A stretch of DNA of 64,000 nt, taken from assembly GCA_016744855.1 (NCBI GenBank), contig JADGDO010000004.1:1-64000 (forward strand), in the 5' to 3' direction. This document shows, one piece after another, positions 8,556-16,508 of this stretch. Both the position numbers and the translations under genes were made by a program. The stretch's first letter is position 1, and each line of letters starts with the position of its first letter. Source of the DNA: Candidatus Fermentibacteraceae bacterium (lineage in GTDB: Bacteria > Fermentibacterota > Fermentibacteria > Fermentibacterales > JCC-6). Under the pieces are notes generated by a model. That model was not told the DNA's origin and ran no database searches. It worked only from the letters and a program-made list of their open reading frames with translations.

Positions 8556-9611
8556 ATGAAGAATATTATCTTTTGCTCCGATGGTACCAGCAACACCCAG
8601 AAAGATAGAACAAATGTCTTTCAGCTTTTCGAGATGCTTGAAGATAATTCCAAGCAGGTGAAAGCCTATGACAGGGGAGTGGGAACGAAGTTTGGAAACA
8701 CAATAAGAGGTTGTGCTTTTGGAGTAGGACTCTATTTGAATATTCTAGACGGTTTTAAGTTTGTTTCCAATAATTATCAGTCGGGTGACAGGATCTATCT
8801 ATTCGGGTTCAGCAGGGGAGCCTACACAGCTAGAAGCCTAGCAAGCATGATTGCTTTGTGTGGCCTGGCGCCAGCGGGTTCATCCCGTAAAATGATTAAG
8901 CGGTTTTGGAAAGCCTATAGTTCCAACAGAAATGAAAAGAAGTTCACCCAATATATTGCAGAGCTTAAGAGATGCTGTGAGCCGGTAAAAGCAACCATTG
9001 AGGCCGTCTGCGTATGGGATACTGTGGGTTCAATCGGAAGCCAGACCCGTACTAAGAATATTCGCAAGAAGCTTTCACACAGGTATCACAGGATGACTGT
9101 ATTTCCGGAAGTTAAGCGGATGTATCATGCTGTATCAATTGATGAGCGTAGAACCCAGTTCTATCCCCACTTATTGTTTAACCAGACAGAGAGCAATGCT
9201 ACTCATGTTGAAGAGGTATGGTTTCCAGGAGTACATTCGGATATCGGAGGCGGCTACAGGAAAGACGACCCATCTCTGGGAGACATTACCCTGAAATGGA
9301 TGATTTCCAAGGTTCAGAATGAGCTTACATTTGACAGTAGATTAACTGCTGCACTCAACCCGGATTCTCTTGGGAGGATGCACAACGCGGAGGGTAGCAT
9401 TCTTTTCAGTCTTTTTCGGAAGAAGAACAGACCTGTCAGAAGAGGAAGTGTTCTGCACCGGTCAGTGCTTGAAAGAATTGCAAAACCACCCCATGAGTAC
9501 CAGCAGCACAGGGAGCCTTCCGGCAATTACTTACCATTTGCTCTCTGTTTCTGTAGATTTGCAGACCCCCCCGATTTCGGAATCAAGGGGAACTACAGAA
9601 TTGCACATTAA
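8556..9611 (+). CDS. DUF2235 alpha/beta hydrolase (Tle1-like phospholipase fold)
   Basis: 351 residues from ATG 8556, preceded by GAGGTGG at 8542-8548. The N terminus MKNIIFCSDGTSNT is the standard DUF2235 opening. The nucleophile elbow is LFGFSRGAYTAR, a conserved strand is VCVWDTVGSIG, and the catalytic His region is WFPGVHSDIGGGY. DUF2235 includes type VI secretion phospholipase effectors (Tle1) and stand-alone hydrolases. No VgrG, PAAR, immunity gene or signal peptide is nearby, so a cytoplasmic lipase or esterase role is as likely as an effector. An earlier ATG at 8466 also has an SD. It converges on the Ser-rich gene with a 3-base gap. Confidence 0.85.
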   Translation: MKNIIFCSDGTSNTQKDRTNVFQLFEMLEDNSKQVKAYDRGVGTKFGNTIRGCAFGVGLYLNILDGFKFVSNNYQSGDRIYLFGFSRGAYTARSLASMIALCGLAPAGSSRKMIKRFWKAYSSNRNEKKFTQYIAELKRCCEPVKATIEAVCVWDTVGSIGSQTRTKNIRKKLSHRYHRMTVFPEVKRMYHAVSIDERRTQFYPHLLFNQTESNATHVEEVWFPGVHSDIGGGYRKDDPSLGDITLKWMISKVQNELTFDSRLTAALNPDSLGRMHNAEGSILFSLFRKKNRPVRRGSVLHRSVLERIAKPPHEYQQHREPSGNYLPFALCFCRFADPPDFGIKGNYRIAH

Positions 9612-9614
9612 TGC

Positions 9615-10055
9615 CTAGCAACCACACTTAACAATAAATACTATGAAAGCAACAAGTGCCAGGAATGCAATGAATTTTACTACCCCTGCAACTGAACCGA
9701 GGCAACCGCCACTTGAGTTCTGGGTGGGCTGAGGAGCATCATTACCGGAATAATCGTTCTGGTTGTTGTTGTAATCGTTGGACTCAGCAGGTCTGTCGTG
9801 GTATTTTGAACCTGGATCGTGCTCCGGTTTAACAAATCGTTCCTTTTCACCACCTGACTTGTGTGGTTTGGTGAAGGAAGAGCTTTTCTCTTTTTTCCGC
9901 CCGAAGAAAGATTTACTGCTGCTTGAACTTGAGGAAGGTCTCTTCCTGGAAGACGAGCTTTTGGAAAACATGCTTCCCTTGGATGAACGCGAAGACTTCT
10001 GTGATGAACTGCTGGATTTGCTTCTGGATTTACTTGAGGAATGGCTTTTTTTCAA
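9615..10055 (-). CDS. Ser/Lys-rich low-complexity protein with C-terminal membrane anchor
   Basis: 146 residues. Start is a TTG preceded by GGAGGT with a 6-base spacer, which decides it. Residues 1-65 are almost only Ser, Lys and Arg (runs such as SKSRSKSSSSSQKSS). A polar Asn/Asp/Pro linker follows, then a single hydrophobic segment (~118-142, KFIAFLALVAFIVFIVK) and a CGC tail. The topology suggests a tail-anchored protein with a basic, disordered cytoplasmic domain that could bind nucleic acid, ribosomes or acidic surfaces. No family is recognised. The complementary strand gives a Leu/Glu-rich frame, which I take as a shadow because the minus frame has the SD and a proper membrane segment. 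It lies downstream of the MFS gene on the same strand. Confidence 0.6.
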   Translation of the reverse strand: MKKSHSSSKSRSKSSSSSQKSSRSSKGSMFSKSSSSRKRPSSSSSSSKSFFGRKKEKSSSFTKPHKSGGEKERFVKPEHDPGSKYHDRPAESNDYNNNQNDYSGNDAPQPTQNSSGGCLGSVAGVVKFIAFLALVAFIVFIVKCGC

Positions 10056-10132
10056 CTTTCTACCTCCGTTTTTTTACCTCTTGCAAACATATTCGAAAGT
10101 TTAGGATAAAACAAAGCTTTGAGTTGGTTTTA

Positions 10133-11491
10133 TCAGTTCTTTCTTTTTTCTCTACTTAGAGAAATACGAAGATTGAAGAGACGCACTTTGCTCCAGAGTC
10201 TGAGTTTCCCTAGAACTGCATTTAGCGGTACTGCGTTGGGTTCATCAACTTTTGAAAGAGGGATTATAGCACTCAACCTTGCAAAAGCAGTTATCAGGAA
10301 CAACACCTGCATCGGATGAAGGTATTTACCAAAAATTGTCAGCTGTCCGGGCATGAAAAATCCTGAGGCTAGCATCGTTATCATCATACCTGTTCCACAG
10401 AACGCTCCAAAAAGGCCGGAGTAAATCTGTGCTTTTTTCTCAGGAGCGATGGAAAGAACAAGATTAGCCGTCACTATTCCAACGCATCCCCACATACTGC
10501 CAGCGAGCAGAGCTTCAAGAAAAAGAATCCAGATATTTGATGGTGTAACAAAAAGCCAGACAAACGGCACCACTGTTCCGATAACAATTGCAAGCTTCAT
10601 TGCAGCAATATTCCCATACCTGTCTATGAACCTTCCCCAGTATTTGAGGGTAAGAATAGATCCGGTTGTCATTGTCATACCGTATAGAAGCATCTCAGTA
10701 ACTCCCATACGCAGAACTTCAATCATGAAGGGCTGCCAGAACGGGGCACCTATACCCACGGCAAGCATCCACCATCCTCCGAAGAGGCAGAGTCTTTTGA
10801 AATTCTTATCCCTGAAAGGTTCTCTGAAGAGTTCTCCGGTGGATTGTTCGAATGTTTCAGTCGGTTTTTCCGGTTGTCTTGAAAGGATTTTGAGACCGAT
10901 GAGCCCGACAACCCCTGCAATGAAAAACAGGCCAGCCATTACAAGTTTAAGAGAATTCTGATCACTGCTGAATTTATCAACCAACAGACCCATCAGAAAG
11001 GCACTTGAAAGTCCGAACCCCAGGAGAATGGCATTTCTCTTGGCAAAAAACCGACCCCTGATTCGAAGGGGAACCATCCTTGCCATCCAACCGGCCCATA
11101 TGTTTGCCGAAACTGCCAGAAGAGCAGTTGAAAGGGCAAATACTGCCAGAACAGCTGTAAGAGATAAGCGGTCAGATAGGAAGAGAGGAATGAGACCCAG
11201 AAGGGGAGTCAATGCTCTTCCGGCAACAGCCCATTTTACAGTTGAAGATTTGTGCAGAGTCAGTTTGCGAGTTACAAGTATACCAAGGGGCATTAGTACC
11301 AGAAAAATCTGCCCTGTAGCCGAAAGAATTCCGAATTGGATAGAAGAAGCACCGAGCATTACCAGTAGCTTGGTCAGAAAGACTGATCCCGGCCCCGCTA
11401 GACTTGTGTATACCTGTGAGTAAACCCCTTCAGTGATCGAGATCCTGAAGGTTTCTCTCAGCTCTGATGTTTTTCCTATTGATTTTCCCAT
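10133..11491 (-). CDS. Major facilitator superfamily transporter
   Basis: 452 residues with 12 predicted hydrophobic segments. Between helices 2-5 lies a motif-A-like stretch (ARMVPLRIRGRFFAKRN), the form found in MFS members with a conserved R-G-R-F/Y-F-x-x-R motif. The central loop (~205-235) is charged and cytoplasmic. The substrate is unknown. No strong SD is visible before the ATG at 11491. Orientation and the 77-base gap suggest read-through into the Ser-rich gene at 9615-10055. Confidence 0.8.
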   Translation of the reverse strand: MGKSIGKTSELRETFRISITEGVYSQVYTSLAGPGSVFLTKLLVMLGASSIQFGILSATGQIFLVLMPLGILVTRKLTLHKSSTVKWAVAGRALTPLLGLIPLFLSDRLSLTAVLAVFALSTALLAVSANIWAGWMARMVPLRIRGRFFAKRNAILLGFGLSSAFLMGLLVDKFSSDQNSLKLVMAGLFFIAGVVGLIGLKILSRQPEKPTETFEQSTGELFREPFRDKNFKRLCLFGGWWMLAVGIGAPFWQPFMIEVLRMGVTEMLLYGMTMTTGSILTLKYWGRFIDRYGNIAAMKLAIVIGTVVPFVWLFVTPSNIWILFLEALLAGSMWGCVGIVTANLVLSIAPEKKAQIYSGLFGAFCGTGMMITMLASGFFMPGQLTIFGKYLHPMQVLFLITAFARLSAIIPLSKVDEPNAVPLNAVLGKLRLWSKVRLFNLRISLSREKRKN

Positions 11492-11573
11492 GTCGGAAAC
11501 ATACTTAACAGAGCAAACTCTGGAAAAGCCTGTTTATGGGGAGCAGCCTATCTTGATACCTTCGCCGGCTCCG

Positions 11574-12215
11574 TTAGTCATTCCAGCTTACAACACCATT
11601 ATCAATGTTTCCATGGTTGGGATCTGTAGGCAGAGGGCACTCCAAAAAATAGCTCTCCTCGTCTGAAACCAAAACATACTCCATGTTGCATACCGGACAG
11701 ACGAGATTCTCAAAACCGATTTCTTCTAGTGTCTTTGGATATCGATTGTGATTTGCAAAATACATAACAGCTTGACTTGCAACTGTTCTCATGTTGGCTC
11801 TGCATGCATCCTCGGAGGGTTCCTGAGGTGTTGTCCAGCTTGGAGCGCCATTATCAATGCAACCGTGATTGGGATCTGAAGGCAGGGGACATTCAAGAAA
11901 AAATGTAGACTCCTTGGTTTCTTCAACGAAGCGTGTTGACCATGAGTATTGAAGTCCGCACTCAGGGCATATCAACCCGCCCATCCCCATATCCTCCAAG
12001 GTCTCAGGATACATATTGTTATGATTTGCCATATACATTACAGCCTGGCTTGCTATGGTTCTCATGTTAGCCTGGCACTCTAGTGTGCTTCCGGAGGTGT
12101 TACTGAAATACTCGGACTCGGGTATTTGCGGAGATGTTATGTCGCTTTCTGCATTATTGCAACCGGTAGCAAAAGAAAGAAGACATACAAGGATTACTGC
12201 TGTGATCAGACGCAT
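11574..12215 (-). CDS. Lipoprotein with two pseudopilin-like repeats
   Basis: 213 residues. The start is the ATG at 12215, because GGAGG lies 5 bases upstream; an ATG at 12227 overlaps that SD. A signal peptide with lipobox FATGC is followed by two ~80-residue repeats. Each opens with a Cys and the helix C(Q/R)ANMRT(I/V)ASQAVMY, then a NHNxYPxTLE segment, a CPxC pair and ends ECPLP(S/T)DPNHG. The layout (ANLRTI-type helix, YP-x-TL, Cys pair) is that of the globular part of type II/IV pseudopilins without the membrane helix. I infer a surface or periplasmic lipoprotein of pseudopilin origin. Function is unknown. A decayed copy of the C-terminal part lies at 14112-14207. Confidence 0.7.
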   Translation of the reverse strand: MRLITAVILVCLLSFATGCNNAESDITSPQIPESEYFSNTSGSTLECQANMRTIASQAVMYMANHNNMYPETLEDMGMGGLICPECGLQYSWSTRFVEETKESTFFLECPLPSDPNHGCIDNGAPSWTTPQEPSEDACRANMRTVASQAVMYFANHNRYPKTLEEIGFENLVCPVCNMEYVLVSDEESYFLECPLPTDPNHGNIDNGVVSWND

Positions 12216-12511
12216 TTCAACCTCCATGTTAATTTATTAGTTACTAAAGAATAGCTGAGTCCAATGCGAAAGTCAAGGCAACTACATTAATTTATTGCTT
12301 ACATTTTTCGGTAGTATAGCAAGAATATCAGAGTGATTCAGGTATGGAAGATGAGTTTATTCATAGTTAAAGAATAGTGTTAGCTTGTACTCGCCAACCC
12401 AGTATGAATGTAGATAACAACTGGACAACACTATCTTATTTACAGATATTGCTGAAATTGACTGTCGTATCCGCCCAATAGAGCAATCACTAATAGGGAG
12501 AGAGCATAGTT

Positions 12512-14092
12512 TTGGGAGTGAAAGAAATATTATCCAAGGCTCGTTTTGACGTCTTGCTCTTTGTCCTAATCCTTTCACCTTTCATCTACATTGCAGGAGT
12601 TGTTCTGCTTAATGGTGTTCCGGATGCTACCGTTTCCGGTGATGGTGCTCTTCTTGAGATGTCCACAAGATCTTTGTTTTCCAGAGGAATTCTTCTGGGT
12701 CCTTACTCGAGGTTTCTATTCTTTCATCCGGGGCCGCTTTATTTCTTCATAAGGTATCCATTTTACATGATTATGGGGCAGAGGAACTCCAGTTTTCTTA
12801 TTGTGACTGCATTAATCTCAATGGTGAGTCTATTGGGCGGCTGGTATGTCGTCAGGAAACTGACCAACACATTCACTTCTATATTGTTTTCAGCGGTGTT
12901 TGCTCTTTTTCTTATGAATACTGATAAGACTTTGTGGCTTTCTGAATGGAACCCTCACATAATTATGTTTCCGATGATGCTCTTTACGGTTGTTATGGCA
13001 GCTGTGAGTTGCCGCAAATTTAAGTATCTCTTTCTAGCTGTTATCACTGGTTCATTCATTGCCCAAACGCATATAGGTGGATTTCCTGCGCTAGTCGTAT
13101 CTTCACTCTTTGCTCTTTCATGCACTTTTTTCCCATCGATACTCTCTTCCGTTAAGAGAAATATTCAACCAGGTTTTCGAAAGCGATTAATTGTTAGTTT
13201 TGCCGTGCTTCTGCTTCTTTGGGCCCTCCCCATTTATGAAGAAATTTCTGCAGAAACTCAGGGTAACATGAGTATTATTCGTGAGTTCTTTGCAGAATCT
13301 GAACCCGATCAGAGTATTGAAACTTCCACTGAGCCATGGGCCACTATGTTAACCGGCTTTGAACTTGAAAGCTTTCTTCGACCTCTGCGCGAAAAGGGTA
13401 TTTTGGTACCTGTTGCGTATTGTGTTATTGCTTTCAGAATACTCTTTTTAACGATGGGATATTCATTGCTCAGACGAAAGGGTAACTGTAGTTTTCTCTG
13501 CTCTCTTAATGTGATTAGTATACTGTTACATGGAGTGACTTTGTATTCTATATCACAGATACGTGGTGAGCTGAATCCCTACCTTCTGGACTGGATGAAG
13601 ATTGTTGTGCCCTTGTCCCTGTTTACCATTCTTGCATCACTTTTCTCGTGGATTGAAAATGGAAGCAAAGCAATCGTGATAAGAAAAAATTTCAGATGGG
13701 TTCTGGTTCTTTTTATTCTCTATTCTTCACTAGCTATGCCGTTGGGATTGCGCGGTTATTTCAGAACAGATCTGGATGAATCCCTCTATGCTGAAAGAGT
13801 TATTCAGGAATTGGCTACTCCTCTTCAGGAAGTTATGGACCAGCAGCCTGATAACTATTTTGTGATTAAGCTTGAATCTCAGGACTGCTGGTCAGTCATG
13901 TTCGGTCTGATGAATGAGTTGGAGAAGAAGGGATACAATATTTGCCTGGAAGACAATGATTTTTTTACTTCAACAGAGCCTCCAATCGATGCCTCAATCA
14001 GGATTCTTCACCTGGGAACCCTGACAGACAGAGGTGGAAACAATCCAACTCTTATTGCAAGGTACGATAATGTCGGGATTATTCTTCAGTAA
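12512..14092 (+). CDS. Polytopic membrane protein, GT-C glycosyltransferase-like
   Basis: 526 residues, starting at TTG 12512 after an AGGGAGAG SD; a GTG two codons later is an alternative. About ten hydrophobic helices. The first extracytoplasmic loop has GDGALLEMSTRSLFSRG and then FFHPGPLYFF, an acidic loop after helix 1 as in GT-C (ArnT/PMT/GT39-like) transferases, which use polyprenyl-linked sugars. AQTHIGG lies in a later loop. The C-terminal ~110 residues are soluble. Its role is probably cell-envelope glycosylation, but no donor or acceptor genes are adjacent. The gene stands alone. Confidence 0.6.
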   Translation: MGVKEILSKARFDVLLFVLILSPFIYIAGVVLLNGVPDATVSGDGALLEMSTRSLFSRGILLGPYSRFLFFHPGPLYFFIRYPFYMIMGQRNSSFLIVTALISMVSLLGGWYVVRKLTNTFTSILFSAVFALFLMNTDKTLWLSEWNPHIIMFPMMLFTVVMAAVSCRKFKYLFLAVITGSFIAQTHIGGFPALVVSSLFALSCTFFPSILSSVKRNIQPGFRKRLIVSFAVLLLLWALPIYEEISAETQGNMSIIREFFAESEPDQSIETSTEPWATMLTGFELESFLRPLREKGILVPVAYCVIAFRILFLTMGYSLLRRKGNCSFLCSLNVISILLHGVTLYSISQIRGELNPYLLDWMKIVVPLSLFTILASLFSWIENGSKAIVIRKNFRWVLVLFILYSSLAMPLGLRGYFRTDLDESLYAERVIQELATPLQEVMDQQPDNYFVIKLESQDCWSVMFGLMNELEKKGYNICLEDNDFFTSTEPPIDASIRILHLGTLTDRGGNNPTLIARYDNVGIILQ

Positions 14093-14111
14093 TTCACGGT
14101 AAGCATTCAGT

Positions 14112-14207
14112 CTATTCAGACCAGCTTGCAACAATATATTCAATGCAGCCATGGTTGGGATCTGTAGGAAAGAGGCATTCAATCCTAAAAAAACATGCTG
14201 TACCGTA
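14112..14207 (-). pseudogene. Decayed C-terminal fragment of a pseudopilin-like lipoprotein repeat
   Basis: A 31-codon minus-strand frame ending at the TAG complementary to 14112-14114 reads ECLFPTDPNHGCIEYIVASW and then SE. It matches the ends of both repeats of the intact lipoprotein (ECPLPTDPNHGNIDNGVVSW and ECPLPSDPNHGCIDNG). The upstream part is gone: an in-frame TAG sits just before it. It lies in the promoter region of the sigma-54 activator. I read it as a remnant of a former paralogue. Confidence 0.6.
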
Positions 14208-14248
14208 GCGTTTCTGCTATATTCAAGATGAACTTCGGAGAGGAGAAT

Positions 14249-15589
14249 ATGGACTCGACTAAGGCCATTCTTGAAAGCATTTCAGACGGTGTATTTACAG
14301 TTGATTCCAGCTGGAAAATTACCTCTTTCAACAGAGCAGCGGAAGAGATAACTGGAATTCCGCGGGAAGAAGCTATTGGTCGGGAGTGCAGTGAGGTTTT
14401 CAGGTCATCCATGTGTGAAACTGCATGTGCATTACGTGAATCCGTAGCTACAGGAAAACAAATTAGATGCCGCGCTGGATACATCATTGATTTTGAGGGG
14501 GAGAGGATACCTGTAAGTGTCTCCACTGCTGTTCTTCGTGACGAGAACGGAAAGGTTCTCGGAGGAGCAGAAACTTTCAGGGATCTGAGTGAAATTGAAA
14601 ATCTTCAGAATCAGCTTCAGGGTCGATTTCAGGTTGGTGACCTTGTCAGCAGAAGCTCTGCTATGCAAAAAATATTCAAGCTTATCCCTCCTGTAGCCTC
14701 TTCACCTACAACAGTTCTTATTCAGGGGGAGACCGGAACAGGGAAAGAAGTTCTTGCACGAGCCATTCATTCCAGCGGATCCCGGAAAGAAGAACCCTTT
14801 ATCGCTGTAAACTGCGGTGCGCTTCCTGATGCTCTTCTGGAATCCGAGCTTTTCGGATACAGACGTGGTGCATTTACAGGTGCAGTAGCAGACAGGGCAG
14901 GAAAGTTTATTGCCGCTGGTAGCGGAACACTATTTCTTGATGAGATAAGTGATGTGAGTTCTGCTATGCAGGCGAAACTTTTAAGAGTACTCCAGGAGAA
15001 AACAGTTACACCACTCGGCTCCAATGAAGCTGTTTCTGTTAAGGCAAGAATTATTTGTGCAGCCAACAGAAATCTTGCTTCAATGGTGAAGTCCGGCGAA
15101 TTCAGGCAGGACCTTTTTTACAGAGTTAATGTTGTGAAGCTTGAGATACCTCCACTTCGCGAGAGAATGGAGGACATACCGCAGCTGCTTGATATTCTTA
15201 TTGAGAAACACTCTTACGCACAGGGAATTGATGTAAAGGGATACGATTCTCAACTACTGCCACTGCTGATGGGCTACTCCTGGCCGGGTAATGTAAGAGA
15301 ACTTGAGAATTTTGTGGAGAGAGCAATCGTTCTCTCTACAGGTAACACCATATCCATAAGTGATCTGCCTTCTGAGATCCTTCCACGAAGGAGTACGGCA
15401 GTATCTGAATCAGGCACGATGAGAGGAGCAAGAGCGGACACCGAAAGGCAGATGATTCTTGCTGCACTCGAGAACAACAGGTTCAACAGAACCAACGCTG
15501 CTACGGAACTCGGTATACACAAGACTACCCTTTACAGAAGAATAAAGGCTCTCGGCATTTCTCTTCCTGAATCTGATGGCCGTAGCTGA
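14249..15589 (+). CDS. Sigma-54-dependent transcriptional activator with PAS domain
   Basis: 447 residues from ATG 14249, which follows GGAGAGGAG at 5 bases. Domains: PAS sensor (~1-120, ISDGVFTVDSSWKITSFNRA), AAA+ ATPase (~135-375) with Walker A GETGTGKE, the sigma-54 contact loop GAFTGA, Walker B TLFLDEI, the arginine-finger region LFYRVNVV and YSWPGNVRELENFVERA, and a Fis-type helix-turn-helix at the end (AATELGIHKTTLYRRIKAL). It has two Cys in the PAS domain (CETAC), which may bind a metal or sense redox state. In Desulfovibrio the ORP operons are controlled by a sigma-54 activator of this class (DVU2106). Here it precedes the same set of genes and a -24/-12 element, so it probably activates them. 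Confidence 0.93.
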   Translation: MDSTKAILESISDGVFTVDSSWKITSFNRAAEEITGIPREEAIGRECSEVFRSSMCETACALRESVATGKQIRCRAGYIIDFEGERIPVSVSTAVLRDENGKVLGGAETFRDLSEIENLQNQLQGRFQVGDLVSRSSAMQKIFKLIPPVASSPTTVLIQGETGTGKEVLARAIHSSGSRKEEPFIAVNCGALPDALLESELFGYRRGAFTGAVADRAGKFIAAGSGTLFLDEISDVSSAMQAKLLRVLQEKTVTPLGSNEAVSVKARIICAANRNLASMVKSGEFRQDLFYRVNVVKLEIPPLRERMEDIPQLLDILIEKHSYAQGIDVKGYDSQLLPLLMGYSWPGNVRELENFVERAIVLSTGNTISISDLPSEILPRRSTAVSESGTMRGARADTERQMILAALENNRFNRTNAATELGIHKTTLYRRIKALGISLPESDGRS

Positions 15590-15706
15590 TACGCTACCGT
15601 CCCCGTTTGGTATAGTAGCGCAAACGCAACTAAAGAACTCTCTTTGATTTCCTTCAGGTTCCAGTAAACCAATGCAACATAATTAAATAAGATTTCTCCG
15701 ATTTTC

Positions 15707-15722
15707 TGGCATTCAATATGCA
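15707..15722 (+). promoter_or_regulatory. Sigma-54 (-24/-12) promoter of the ORP-like operon
   Basis: TGGCAT-N5-ATGCA, with GG and GC exactly 12 bases apart as required (consensus TGGCAC-N5-TTGCA; 5 of 6 and 4 of 5 matches). It lies directly downstream of a sigma-54 activator gene and before NifX-like genes. Predicted transcription start is about 15733, which leaves a leader of about 15 bases containing the SD GGAGGTG. The element covers the upstream ATG at 15718, so translation must start later. Confidence 0.5.
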
Positions 15723-15747
15723 TAAGAAGGTGGTGGAGGTGAATGAA

Positions 15748-16176
15748 GTGAGAATAGCTCTTACTGTCTGGAATGGAAGAATTGCTCCAGTCTTTGATGT
15801 AACGGGTACAGCGAGACTCGTTGAACATGACGGAGTGAGCATAGTAGAAGATCAAACCGTTGCCCTTCCCCAGGGAAGTGGAATGATCAGTCGTATTGAT
15901 ACACTTCTTGGACTGAGCATTGATGTTCTGATATGTGGTGCCATTTCAAGACCGGTTCACCGAATGATTGCAGCCTCCGGAATTAGGGTTCACTCCTTTG
16001 TTTCAGGAGAGGCTGACGAGGTACTTGAAGCACTTCTCGCAGGCAAGTTGGAAGAAAAGCCTTTTTGCATGCCCGGTTGCGGTATGGGAAAGAACGGGCA
16101 GGGTTGTGGGAGAGGTGCAGGAAACAGAAGCCGGGGAAGAAACAGAGGTTTTTTCTCTGGAAAGAAAGAGGTTTAA
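15748..16176 (+). CDS. NifX/NifB-family (ORP-like) metal-cofactor protein with Cys/Gly-rich tail
   Basis: 142 residues from GTG 15748, supported by GGAGGTG at 15735-15741 and by the overlap of the earlier ATG with the promoter. The N terminus (V)RIALTVWNGRIAPVFDVTGT and the IDVLICGAISRPVHRM strand-turn are typical of the dinitrogenase iron-molybdenum cofactor family. These small proteins bind metal-sulfur clusters. The tail (~108-142) is rich in Cys, Gly and Arg (CMPGCGMGKNGQGCGRG) and may hold extra metal. First gene of the operon; the next gene starts one base after its stop. Confidence 0.85.
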   Translation: MRIALTVWNGRIAPVFDVTGTARLVEHDGVSIVEDQTVALPQGSGMISRIDTLLGLSIDVLICGAISRPVHRMIAASGIRVHSFVSGEADEVLEALLAGKLEEKPFCMPGCGMGKNGQGCGRGAGNRSRGRNRGFFSGKKEV

Positions 16177-16177
16177 A

Positions 16178-16444
16178 ATGCCACGTGGAGACAGATCCGG
16201 ACCCGATGGAAGAGGACCTCGCGGAGGCGTATGTGTCGGTGCAGGCCTGGGAAGAGGTTTCGCTAACGGAAGAGGCCGTGGAGCCGGTAGAGGAATGGGT
16301 ATGGGAAGAGGCTTTGCAGGAGTTTTTCCTGTTAATCAGATATCAGAGCAGGCAGCTCTGGAGAATCGTGCTCAGGAACTTGAAAGAGAACTTGCTTTAT
16401 TGAAGAGCAGGCTGGAGCAGAGCAGCGTTAACCCGGAAAACTAG
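16178..16444 (+). CDS. DUF5320-like small Gly/Arg-rich protein
   Basis: 88 residues. ATG 16178 lies one base after the previous stop and has an AGAGG SD. It begins MPRGDRSGPDGRGPRGG, continues with Gly/Arg repeats (RGRGAGRGMGMGRGF) and ends in a short coiled coil (~58-85, LENRAQELERELALLKSRLE). This is the plan of DUF5320 proteins (MPxGDxTGPxGxGP), which often lie beside NifX-like and Mrp genes in anaerobes. Function is unknown. A role in the metal-cluster system is inferred from position only. Confidence 0.75.
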   Translation: MPRGDRSGPDGRGPRGGVCVGAGLGRGFANGRGRGAGRGMGMGRGFAGVFPVNQISEQAALENRAQELERELALLKSRLEQSSVNPEN

Positions 16445-16453
16445 TCAGATAGA

Positions 16454-16485
16454 TCAGCCGGTATTGTGTTAGAAATACCGGCTGA
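16454..16485 (+). other. Intercistronic hairpin in the ORP-like operon
   Basis: Perfect 12-base inverted repeat (TCAGCCGGTATT and its complement) with an 8-base loop, in the only sizeable gap of the operon. No T run follows, so it is more likely an mRNA-stability or processing element than a terminator, perhaps setting different levels for the first two and the later genes. Confidence 0.6.
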
Positions 16486-16508
16486 CTGTATCACTAAAGG
16501 AATAGATT

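Noticed and set aside
9778..10104. Leu/Glu-rich plus-strand frame opposite the Ser-rich gene
   Set aside because: It is the complement of Ser/Lys codons; the minus frame has a strong SD, a sensible start and a membrane segment.
12228..12511. Small minus-strand frame (12357-12578) before the GT-C-like gene
   Set aside because: It overlaps the start and SD of a well-supported gene and shows no protein-like pattern.
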